This document shows, piece after piece, positions 1 to 5,117 of a stretch of DNA of 5,521 nt; position 1 is the first letter of the stretch, and each line of letters begins with the position of its first letter. The stretch lies in contig CABSMN010000096.1 in NCBI GenBank assembly GCA_902478765.1, forward strand, positions 1 through 5,521, written 5' to 3'. A program made the position numbers and the translations under genes. Below the pieces are notes generated by a model that worked only from the letters and a program-made list of their open reading frames with translations, searched no databases and was not told the origin of the DNA. The DNA is from an uncultured Collinsella sp. (GTDB lineage Bacteria > Actinomycetota > Coriobacteriia > Coriobacteriales > Coriobacteriaceae).

Positions 1-3
1 GCT

Positions 4-36
4 TCGTCGGCGGCGTCAGATGTGTATAAGAGACTG
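4..36 (+). other. Nextera (Tn5) sequencing adapter carry-over at the contig end
   Basis: Positions 4-36 match the 33-base Illumina Nextera read-1 transposase adapter at 31 positions; the mismatches are g at 12 and t at 35, where the adapter has A. Positions 18-36 are the 19-base Tn5 mosaic end with one mismatch (AGATGTGTATAAGAGAC at 18-34 is exact). This is library-preparation sequence, not genome. It supplies a false ATG at 22 that opens the reading frame of the following gene, so no start codon should be called there. The adapter sequence is recalled from memory, but the match is far too long to be chance. Confidence 0.93.
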
Positions 37-684
37 TGGTTCTCCATCGAGGCCGATTGGGAGGCGCCGAGCTTTAAGATCGCCGGGCAGGGCATACCTC
101 CGATGGTCGATGCCGGTTTTGATTTCTATGCCCCGCAGTCCTTTGAGGACGCTGCAGGTCGGCGTTTGATGATCGGATGGTCGGGTTGCCCCGATGCGAC
201 GGCGGAAAGCCCGACGGTGGCGCGCGGGTGGCAGTGCGCGTTGACGGTGCCGAGAGAGCTGAGCATGCGCGGCGGTAAGCTCTGCCAGCGGCCGGCGCAC
301 GAGATTGAGAGAATGCGTGGCGACTGCGTTCGCGCGACAGGCGGTGAAACCGTTGAGGAGCCGGGACGCCTGTTTGATGTCGTGGTTTCCTGCGAGGGCG
401 CCAAGATGGTCGAGCTCGAGATTCGAAAGGGCGTCTATGTGCGTTATGCGGACGGGATGCTTACCCTCGACATGGGTGACGAAGGCTATGGGCGCGACCA
501 GAGGTTGATCGAGCTCAGCGAGCTTCGCGACCTACGCGTGCTTTCGGACACTACGATGGTCGAGATTTTTGCAAATGGCGGCGAGGCGGCACTTACGAGC
601 CGTACCTATTCGCCGACGGTTCCGGCGATGGAACTGCACGCCGAGGGTGCGGCATCGATGAATTTCTACCGCCTCGTGCATTAA
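37..684 (+). CDS. Glycoside hydrolase family 32 (sucrose-6-phosphate hydrolase / beta-fructofuranosidase), 3' part only
   Basis: This is the C-terminal ~215 residues of a GH32 enzyme, which cleaves the fructosyl bond of sucrose or sucrose 6-phosphate (and in some members fructans), usually in the cytoplasm next to a sucrose transporter. The end of the five-bladed propeller is visible: GFDFYAPQ (115-138), GRRLMIGW, then GWQCALTVPREL (226-261). The C-terminal beta-sandwich follows, with its typical VEIFANGGEAALTSR segment (559-603). The catalytic parts (the NDPNG nucleophile, RDP and EC motifs) lie upstream and are absent, because the contig begins in adapter sequence at 4-36. The residues encoded by the adapter (MYKRL from the ATG at 22) are not real. 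The usual Tyr-Pro after the IGW motif is Ser-Pro here. Family assignment is firm; sucrose-6-phosphate versus other beta-fructosides cannot be decided from this end. Stop TAA at 682-684. Confidence 0.88.
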   Translation, partial: WFSIEADWEAPSFKIAGQGIPPMVDAGFDFYAPQSFEDAAGRRLMIGWSGCPDATAESPTVARGWQCALTVPRELSMRGGKLCQRPAHEIERMRGDCVRATGGETVEEPGRLFDVVVSCEGAKMVELEIRKGVYVRYADGMLTLDMGDEGYGRDQRLIELSELRDLRVLSDTTMVEIFANGGEAALTSRTYSPTVPAMELHAEGAASMNFYRLVH

Positions 685-685
685 C

Positions 686-700
686 CGTGCGTGGAGCACG
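686..700 (+). terminator. Short hairpin just after the GH32 stop, weak terminator candidate
   Basis: CGTGC (686-690) pairs with GCACG (696-700) across a five-base loop, two bases after the GH32 stop codon. There is no real T-run behind it, only ATTGGATTTG, so intrinsic termination is doubtful. Confidence 0.25.
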
Positions 701-745
701 ATTGGATTTGCTGGACGGAATGTGTCGCAGTTGTCGCGGCCAACT

Positions 746-772
746 ACCGTTTATCGCGTATAGCGACCGTTT
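746..772 (+). repeat. ACCGTTT direct repeat with 20-bp period
   Basis: ACCGTTT occurs at 746-752 and again at 766-772, exactly 20 bp apart (about two helical turns), just upstream of the promoter-like site at 782-810. Between them lies a small inverted repeat, TCGC (754-757)/GCGA (763-766). The same-face spacing is what a dimeric activator or repressor site could look like. With 7-bp repeats and no known motif this stays tentative. Confidence 0.3.
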
Positions 773-781
773 GCGGAATAA

Positions 782-810
782 GTAACACTCCTTAATAAAC
801 CGTGTAGAAT
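782..810 (+). promoter_or_regulatory. Candidate sigma-70-type promoter upstream of degV
   Basis: GTAACA (782-787, four of six matches to TTGACA) is separated by 17 bases from TAGAAT (805-810, five of six matches to TATAAT) in the AT-richest part of the gap. Transcription would start near 817 and give a leader of roughly 145 bases before the degV ATG. No other site in this gap looks as good. Confidence 0.45.
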
Positions 811-833
811 CTCAGACAAGCACGGAGTTTTCC

Positions 834-878
834 AGGGAGACGCTGTCCTTTGTTGTGTGCAAGGGGCGGCGTCTCTTT
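834..878 (+). other. Leader hairpin (attenuator, terminator or small-RNA end) upstream of degV
   Basis: GAGACGC (837-843) pairs perfectly with GCGTCTC (869-875). The stem can be lengthened outward by two G-U pairs and one A-U pair (834-836 with 876-878). A nested CCTT/AAGG stem (847-850 with 861-864) sits inside the loop, and the right arm runs into TTT at 876-878. The hairpin lies between the candidate promoter (782-810) and the degV start at 962. It could therefore stop or modulate transcription into degV, or end a ~60-base RNA. The T-run is short, so strong intrinsic termination is not certain. Confidence 0.42.
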
Positions 879-961
879 GGCGCTTGGGGGCCGTTCTGCG
901 GCAGGACAGCGGACGTGCGTCACATATTAAAAAGCCAACGTCGAGATGGGTCGTGATAAGA

Positions 962-1816
962 ATGGGCAAGTACGTAATCGTGGTTGAGTCTGGGTCGGAT
1001 GTGACGCCGGAGCTCTGCGAGCGCTACGGCATCGTGCGCGTGCCCATGCATGTCACGATTGGTGACGAGACCGTCGAGGACGGCTCGATCGATCCGCTCG
1101 AGATTTATTCGCGCTGCAACGAGTTTGGTGTGATGCCCAAGACCAGTGGCTGTTCGCCAGCGGATTTTGCGCATGTGTACGACCGCATTCATGCCGAGCA
1201 ACCCGACGCAACTATTTTGCATCTTGCATATTCCGAGGCCACGACCTGTTCGCATCAGTCCTCAAAGATTGCGGCCCAGGGGCGCGACTACGTGTTCTCC
1301 ATGGACACGCGCTTTGTCTCGGTAGGCCAGTCGCTCGTTGTCGTCGAGACCGCCAAATACATCGAGGCTCACCCCGATGCCACCGTCGACGAGATCTTTG
1401 CATTTACGAACTCCGTAATGGACCGCGTGCTGTTGGGCTTTGTCCCAACCGATCTCGCCTTCCTTAAGGCCGGCGGTCGCTTGTCCAACGTCGCGTTCCT
1501 GGGCGCTCATCTGCTCAAGATTAAGCCCTGCATTGAGGTAACGGGCGGCAAGTTCGTGGCAACCAAGAAGTTCCGCGGCTCTATGCTCAAGTGCGCCCGC
1601 GCCTTTATTGACCACATGGTTGCCAAGGGCGAGATTGACTACTCGCACATTGGCCTGGCGTATTCGGTAGGTCTTTCCGAGGAGCTGCGCGACGACATGG
1701 AAGTCTATGCACACGACCTGGGCTTTAAGGACATTACCTGGACTCAGGTCGGCGGCGTCATCTCGAGCCATTGCGGCCCGACCGCCTTCGGCGCGGTGCT
1801 CACGCTCAAGGCGTAA
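962..1816 (+). CDS. DegV family protein (fatty-acid-binding, FakB-like)
   Basis: This 284-residue protein has the usual DegV length and layout. DegV/FakB proteins bind a fatty acid and, in organisms with FakA, present it for phosphorylation so that exogenous fatty acids enter phospholipid synthesis. Visible landmarks are the N-terminal strand MGKYVIVVESGSD (residues 1-13), PKTSGCSP with the conserved Thr61, VPTDLAFLKAGGRLSN with the GGR Arg173, LLKIKP (184-189), KKFRG (202-206) and the C-terminal GVISSHCGP with His270. The loop that usually reads SSGLSGTYQSA is divergent here (YSEATTCSHQSS, residues 90-101), so ligand contacts may differ. The start ATG at 962 is chosen because the fold begins there. 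The frame stays open upstream to a GTG at 857, but that stretch is not DegV-like. The ribosome site is weak (GAG at 943-945 is the best purine stretch). FakA is not in this window. Family is certain; the bound lipid is unknown. Confidence 0.92.
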   Translation: MGKYVIVVESGSDVTPELCERYGIVRVPMHVTIGDETVEDGSIDPLEIYSRCNEFGVMPKTSGCSPADFAHVYDRIHAEQPDATILHLAYSEATTCSHQSSKIAAQGRDYVFSMDTRFVSVGQSLVVVETAKYIEAHPDATVDEIFAFTNSVMDRVLLGFVPTDLAFLKAGGRLSNVAFLGAHLLKIKPCIEVTGGKFVATKKFRGSMLKCARAFIDHMVAKGEIDYSHIGLAYSVGLSEELRDDMEVYAHDLGFKDITWTQVGGVISSHCGPTAFGAVLTLKA

Positions 1817-1848
1817 AGGCCTGGCGTCTATCGATTTCTATTGCCACG

Positions 1849-1881
1849 GCGGCGGGCGGGTTGCGATAACCCTCCCGCCGC
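1849..1881 (+). terminator. GC-rich hairpin terminator after degV
   Basis: Positions 1849-1862 pair with 1868-1881 in a 14-position stem with 13 Watson-Crick pairs and one C-T mismatch (1857 with 1873), closing a five-base loop (gcgat). It lies 32 bases after the degV stop. The stem is very stable but the following tract (CTCTTGCGTGG) is poor in T, so it may pause or terminate less sharply than a classical site. It separates degV from pflA. Confidence 0.6.
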
Positions 1882-1948
1882 TCTTGCGTGGGGTCAAATA
1901 GAACAATCCAATTGACCGCTAAACCATTTCACCATCATGCGTATGGGC

Positions 1949-1954
1949 TAGAAT
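1949..1954 (+). promoter_or_regulatory. Candidate -10 element for pflA
   Basis: TAGAAT at 1949-1954 is the same hexamer as the degV -10 candidate and would place the transcript start near 1961, about 45 bases before the ATG. No good -35 lies 16-18 bases upstream; TTGACC at 1912-1917 is too far (31 bases). This suggests an activator-dependent promoter or a false hit. CCAATT (1908-1913) and AATTGG (1969-1974) flank the site as an inverted pair. I see no clear FNR-type or Rex-type palindrome. Confidence 0.33.
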
Positions 1955-1982
1955 GGCTCTGGCATTTTAATTGGTTGCACCC

Positions 1983-1996
1983 AAGGAGAGGCAAGG
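1983..1996 (+). promoter_or_regulatory. pflA: Ribosome binding region of pflA
   Basis: AAGGAGAGG (1983-1991) is a strong Shine-Dalgarno core but lies 13 bases from the ATG at 2005. A second, weaker AAGG (1993-1996) lies 8 bases from it. Together they fix the start at 2005 rather than any codon further upstream in the open frame. Confidence 0.6.
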
Positions 1997-2004
1997 TAGC
2001 GCGA

Positions 2005-2823
2005 ATGGCAGAAATGACGCTTGAGGGTGTGGACGCTCGTCCCGAGGACTCTGCGTTTGCCCTTGGCCGCGTGCATTCAATCGAGACGATGGGAACGGTC
2101 GACGGACCCGGCATCCGCTTTGTGGTGTTTGTTCAGGGCTGTCCCATGCGCTGCGCGTATTGCCACAATCCCGATACCTGGTCGGTCAACGGCGGCACGA
2201 TGGTGACCGTCGAGCACCTCATGGATGAGTTCCAGAGTAACCACGAGTTCTATCGCAGCGGCGGAATTACGGTGTCCGGCGGCGAGCCGCTCCTACAGCC
2301 TGAGTTTTTGGCCGACCTGTTCCGTGCAATGCACAACAACCCCGATGGCCGCGTGCATACCTGCTTGGACAGCTGCGGCTATGCGTTCGATCCCAACCAC
2401 CCCGAGAAGTTCGATGCCGTTCTCAACGAGACCGACATGGTGCTGCTCGACATCAAGCATGCCGATCCGGCTGAGCATAAAAAGCTGACCGGTTGTGATC
2501 CCGCACGCATCCTGGCGTTTGGCGATGAGCTTGCACGTCGCAAGATCAAGGTCGTTATCCGCCACGTGGTGGTGCCGGGCATTACCGACACGGTGGAGGA
2601 GTGCGAGAAGCTCGGTCGCCTCATCGCTCCATGGCACAACGTGGTGGGCCTGGAAATGCTGCCGTATCACACGATGGGTGTCGTCAAGTACGAGCAACTG
2701 GGCATTCCCTATAAGCTCGAGGGCGTGCCCCAGATGGATACCGCGCGTATGCCCGAGCTGCGCAATGCCGTTATGGCCGGCATGAAAGAGCGCCGTGCGG
2801 AGCTAAAAAACGCCATCGGCTAG
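2005..2823 (+). CDS. pflA: Pyruvate formate-lyase activating enzyme (radical SAM glycyl-radical activase)
   Basis: PflA is a cytoplasmic iron-sulfur enzyme that uses S-adenosylmethionine to place a glycyl radical on pyruvate formate-lyase, switching on anaerobic conversion of pyruvate and CoA to acetyl-CoA and formate. The 272-residue protein shows the TVDGPGIRFVVFVQGC signature (residues 31-46), the radical SAM CxxxCxxC cluster motif (Cys46, Cys50, Cys53), SGGEP (91-95), DIKH (149-152), VPGITD (190-195) and LPYH (219-222). It has about 18 more N-terminal residues than I recall for E. coli PflA, before GRVHSIETMG. ATG 2014 is an alternative start only three residues later. The match to the PflA type, rather than to other glycyl-radical activases with extra ferredoxin domains, is clear because no extra Cys-rich insert follows the cluster. 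Unusually, pflB is not next to it: degV lies upstream and a 316-base non-coding gap downstream. The partner must be encoded elsewhere. Confidence 0.94.
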   Translation: MAEMTLEGVDARPEDSAFALGRVHSIETMGTVDGPGIRFVVFVQGCPMRCAYCHNPDTWSVNGGTMVTVEHLMDEFQSNHEFYRSGGITVSGGEPLLQPEFLADLFRAMHNNPDGRVHTCLDSCGYAFDPNHPEKFDAVLNETDMVLLDIKHADPAEHKKLTGCDPARILAFGDELARRKIKVVIRHVVVPGITDTVEECEKLGRLIAPWHNVVGLEMLPYHTMGVVKYEQLGIPYKLEGVPQMDTARMPELRNAVMAGMKERRAELKNAIG

Positions 2824-2835
2824 CGTGCCATTTTC

Positions 2836-2887
2836 GCGCCCCAAAGGCACTCATTGGGGACAGACTTAAATGAGCGCCCCTGGGCAC
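2836..2887. repeat. GGGGACAGAC-type repeat element with alternative stem-loops
   Basis: GCGCCCCAAAGGCAC (2836-2850) is nearly repeated as GCGCCCCTGGGCAC (2874-2887), flanking a core TTGGGGACAGACTTAAAT (2854-2871). CTCATT (2850-2855) pairs with AATGAG (2869-2874), while CCCCAA (2839-2844) pairs with TTGGGG (2854-2859); the two stems exclude each other. From memory, GGGGACAGAC / GTCTGTCCCC motifs recur in intergenic palindromic repeats of many bacteria, some linked to REP-associated Y1 transposases. Only one copy is in this window, so repeat status is inferred. Confidence 0.4.
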
Positions 2888-2914
2888 CAAGTTGATTGCC
2901 AAAGAGCCCCGTCA

Positions 2915-2981
2915 AGTTGCGGTGGAATAGTTCTTGTTTTTCGGCTTATGCCGCCCAAACAGGAACTATTTCACCGCAACT
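2915..2981 (+). repeat. 25-bp imperfect palindrome with nested loop hairpin (terminator, REP-like element or small RNA)
   Basis: The left arm 2915-2939 pairs with the right arm 2957-2981 without a bulge. Of 25 positions, 23 are Watson-Crick and two (2925 with 2971, 2934 with 2962) are G-U pairs in + strand RNA. The 17-base loop contains its own CGGC-TTAT-GCCG hairpin (2942-2953). TTTT follows four bases after the right arm. Arms this long exceed normal intrinsic terminators. A REP- or MITE-like mobile repeat, an RNase III-type processing site or a structured small RNA are alternatives. It starts 92 bases after pflA ends. No target-site duplication is obvious at its borders. Confidence 0.75.
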
Positions 2982-3074
2982 GCGTTTTGGGTAGAGATGT
3001 GCAACAGAATTGGCAAAAATGCATAGAAACGCTTGTGGTTTCTTTAAAGACACCTTAAACGCCGCTGAATATCT

Positions 3075-3102
3075 TTGGAAAGAAATGCCTGCTCGGTATT
3101 AT
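3075..3102 (+). promoter_or_regulatory. Candidate promoter of the serine hydrolase gene
   Basis: TTGGAA (3075-3080, four of six) and TATTAT (3097-3102, five of six) are 16 bases apart, with a likely start near 3109 and a leader of about 30 bases to the GTG at 3140. A further AT-rich TATATAAA lies at 3111-3118. Confidence 0.5.
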
Positions 3103-3129
3103 GCTGCTCGTATATAAACGGTAGCAGTC

Positions 3130-3142
3130 AGGAGACCACGTG
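3130..3142 (+). promoter_or_regulatory. Ribosome binding site and GTG start of the serine hydrolase gene
   Basis: AGGAG (3130-3134) is five bases from the GTG at 3140-3142. No ATG in the frame fits as well before the membrane segment, so the rare GTG start is preferred. Confidence 0.65.
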
Positions 3143-4258
3143 CGAAGCAACGCATCGCGGGACGAGTATGTGCCGCAGCATGGCAGCAGATATGAGACGA
3201 AGGGCACGCCTTCGCGTGGCCTCGCTGACGTTCGCATCCGCGTGACGAAGATTGCCGCCGTTGGGATGCTAACGTTGGCGGTTATTATCCTCGGAATTAC
3301 CGCCAAAACCTACGCGTCGGAGCGAATGGCACACTCAGATGCGTCAACGGTACAGACGCAAAACAAAAAGGTCTCTGAATCTAAAGCCACCGCAAGTCAA
3401 ACCCTGTCGACAGCGAGCCTTAAGACGAGGCTTTCGAAGGCGGACTTTAACGATATTCCCTCAGGCGATACCGTGCAGACCTTCTCATTGGTTGATGACC
3501 AGATCCCCGCCCTGGAGGATGAGAGCCTCGCCGCACTCCAAGATGCCCTTGATCAGGCCCAGGAATTGGGCGATGTGGGCGCGGTGTTTTACGATTTGTC
3601 GAGCGGCAAGGGCGCGACGTATAACGCCGATGTCGAGGTTTACGGCGCGAGTAGCTACAAGGCACTCTATGCGTTGTACATCTGCGAATCTCTGGTCGAG
3701 ACGGGCCAGGTCTCACTTGATGATTCCCTTGGCACCTATGGTGGCTATAACATGGGCTGGCAGACGGTGCGCGACCTAATCGAGGCCGCGGTCGTTAATT
3801 CGGACAACGATTCGTTTATTGCGTTACGCGCGGCGTTTGACCGTGTCGATTACGAGGATTGGATTGTCAGTCTTGGCGTCGATTACGATACCGCACTCGA
3901 TCCGATGAGTGATTTTCCCACCTATTGCCCGCGCACTTCTGCTAGGTTATGGCGTGAGATGAGCGAGTATCTGAGCACGGATACCGAGACTTCACAGTGG
4001 TTGTCGGGCCTTCTGGCATCAACATCGCGCTCGTTTATTCGCGATGGCATTGCGGACAATCAGGTCTCGGTGCGCAACAAGGCAGGCTGGATCAGCGAGG
4101 ACGGTTGCTATTCGACATGTGATGCCGGACTGATCGACGTCGACGGCCATAGCTATGTTATGAGCATCATGACGTCGATGCCGTGGAGCGACCAATCGAG
4201 TGAGGCCGTGGCCGCGATTGCAAAGGCGCTCTATGATGTGCGGTCCTCGTTGGCCTAG
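3140..4258 (+). CDS. Membrane-anchored serine hydrolase, class A beta-lactamase / PBP-like
   Basis: The 372-residue protein has a basic cytoplasmic N-terminus (1-37), one hydrophobic segment (about 38-55, an anchor or uncleaved signal), a Ser/Thr/Lys/Gln-rich linker (about 60-115) and an extracellular serine-hydrolase domain (about 140-372). The active-site motifs of the penicillin-binding fold are present: SxxK as SSYK (Ser171, Lys174), SDN (Ser221-Asn223), and KAG (Lys314-Gly316) where most relatives have KTG or KSG. I cannot point to a class A Glu166 with confidence, so beta-lactam hydrolysis is not established; a peptidoglycan-related or other acyl-enzyme role is equally possible. Cys182, Cys263, Cys323 and Cys327 may form disulfides. 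The gene stands alone with its own promoter-like site. Fold and location are well supported, substrate unknown. Confidence 0.82.
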   Translation: MRSNASRDEYVPQHGSRYETKGTPSRGLADVRIRVTKIAAVGMLTLAVIILGITAKTYASERMAHSDASTVQTQNKKVSESKATASQTLSTASLKTRLSKADFNDIPSGDTVQTFSLVDDQIPALEDESLAALQDALDQAQELGDVGAVFYDLSSGKGATYNADVEVYGASSYKALYALYICESLVETGQVSLDDSLGTYGGYNMGWQTVRDLIEAAVVNSDNDSFIALRAAFDRVDYEDWIVSLGVDYDTALDPMSDFPTYCPRTSARLWREMSEYLSTDTETSQWLSGLLASTSRSFIRDGIADNQVSVRNKAGWISEDGCYSTCDAGLIDVDGHSYVMSIMTSMPWSDQSSEAVAAIAKALYDVRSSLA

Positions 4259-4290
4259 CGACTTCGTAAAAAGTGAAAGAGCCAAAATGC

Positions 4291-4299
4291 TGGTACCAT
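4291..4299 (+). promoter_or_regulatory. Candidate extended -10 promoter of the nucleosidase gene
   Basis: TGG-TACCAT (4291-4299) fits the TGn extended -10 pattern, with four of six matches in the hexamer and no good -35. A start near 4306 would leave a leader of about 30 bases before the ATG at 4338. The gap 4259-4337 shows no convincing terminator for the upstream gene. Confidence 0.33.
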
Positions 4300-4337
4300 A
4301 CCGTGGATAAGCAATTTGCACGGATTTGGGGGATGGC

Positions 4338-5075
4338 ATGGCAACCATCGCGATCATAGGCGCACTCGAAAAAGAGGTTGCGCAGATTAAAGAAGAGCTG
4401 AGTGGCGCACATGAGGCGCAGGAGGCGGGCTTGACCGTTGTGAGCGGCGAGCTTGACGGTCTGACGGTGGTCGCCACGACCGCTGGCATGGGTACCGTGA
4501 ACGCCGCTGCCGCAACGCAGCATCTCATCAGCAAATACGCCCCGCAGGCCGTTGTGTTTTCGGGTATCGCGGGAGGCCTAAACCCTAAACTGCATATTAA
4601 CGACGTGGTTATAGGCAAGTGCCTGCGCTATCTGGATACCGATACGGCACTCATCGCCGAGTCCGCGCCGGGGCTCGAGGAGTTTGTCTCGACGCCGGCG
4701 TTGGCTGATGTTGCCGCCGCCGTGCTTGCCGAGCATGGATTTGTGGATGCCTCGGCGGATGAGACATCTGCGAAGAAGGACCCCAAGCAGTTCCTGTGTG
4801 GCACTATCGCCACGGGTGACCGCTTTGTTACGGGTGACGCCATGCGTAACGCTGCGATTGAGGCCGCGCATGCCGATTGCGTCGAGATGGAGGGCGCGGC
4901 AATTGCGCACATCGCGGCCAAGAATGGTGTCGATTGCCTGGTGCTGCGCGCTATCAGCGATAATTGTGACGAGGCATATGACGCGTTTTGTGAGCGCGAG
5001 TTCGATCTGGATGAGTACGCTCGTACCGCGAGCGGCATCACGCTTGACATCGTTCGTCGTATCGCCGCCGCGTAA
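4338..5075 (+). CDS. mtnN: 5'-methylthioadenosine / S-adenosylhomocysteine nucleosidase
   Basis: This enzyme removes adenine from 5'-methylthioadenosine, S-adenosylhomocysteine and 5'-deoxyadenosine, clearing inhibitory by-products of methylation, polyamine and radical SAM reactions in the cytoplasm. The 245-residue protein starts with IAIIGALEKEV, where Glu13 matches the catalytic-site Glu12 I recall for the E. coli enzyme. It continues with FSGIAGGL (74-81), INDVVIG (87-93), GTIATGDRFVTG (155-166), VEMEGAAIAH with Glu185 (equivalent to Glu174) and AISDNCDE with the proton-donor Asp208 (equivalent to Asp197). All key residues are present. ATG 4338 is chosen over TTG 4326 because the first strand begins there and a G-rich site (4328-4332) is five bases upstream. 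An insert around residues 136-150 makes it slightly longer than the E. coli protein. It is probably co-transcribed with engB. Confidence 0.93.
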   Translation: MATIAIIGALEKEVAQIKEELSGAHEAQEAGLTVVSGELDGLTVVATTAGMGTVNAAAATQHLISKYAPQAVVFSGIAGGLNPKLHINDVVIGKCLRYLDTDTALIAESAPGLEEFVSTPALADVAAAVLAEHGFVDASADETSAKKDPKQFLCGTIATGDRFVTGDAMRNAAIEAAHADCVEMEGAAIAHIAAKNGVDCLVLRAISDNCDEAYDAFCEREFDLDEYARTASGITLDIVRRIAAA

Positions 5076-5117
5076 TAGCGCGCCCGTTTTGTAAAAACCT
5101 ACGACCAAGGAGTGTCC

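Larger units (their letters stand above)
2824..3139. other. 316-base structured intergenic region between pflA and the serine hydrolase gene
   Basis: No credible gene lies here. In order it holds a GC-rich element with GGGGACAGAC and alternative stems (2836-2887), a long imperfect palindrome (2915-2981) with TTTT at 2985-2988, a small hairpin AGAAAC/GTTTCT (3025-3030 with 3038-3043) running into TT, and an AT-rich promoter region (3075-3118). The mixture suggests a repeat-type insertion or a transcript end after pflA, followed by an independent promoter for the next gene. Confidence 0.6.

Noticed and set aside
857..961. Upstream in-frame extension of degV from a GTG
   Set aside because: No ribosome site, it overlaps the leader hairpin, and the encoded stretch is not like any DegV N-terminus; the fold begins at the ATG at 962.
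1888..2004. Upstream in-frame extension of pflA
   Set aside because: It covers the promoter and ribosome-site region, and the encoded residues (His/Trp-rich) do not resemble PflA; the ATG at 2005 is better placed.
2896..3016. TTGCCAA (2896-2902) and TTGGCAA (3010-3016) flanking the palindrome as possible terminal inverted repeats
   Set aside because: Only 7 bp, asymmetric distances to the palindrome arms and no flanking target duplication; chance is a good explanation.
2870..3058. Open frame of 62 codons across the intergenic region after pflA
   Set aside because: It runs through both arms of the palindrome, has no ribosome site and no protein-like composition; the reading frame is a by-product of the repeat.
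4019..4618. 199-codon antisense open frame over the serine hydrolase end and nucleosidase start
   Set aside because: It is antisense to two well-supported genes and their intergenic gap and its product is low-complexity; long antisense frames are expected in GC-rich DNA.
5076..5117. GTTTTGTAAAAAC as a terminator between the nucleosidase and engB genes
   Set aside because: The stem is a few A-T pairs with a tiny loop; too weak, and the spacing favours an operon.
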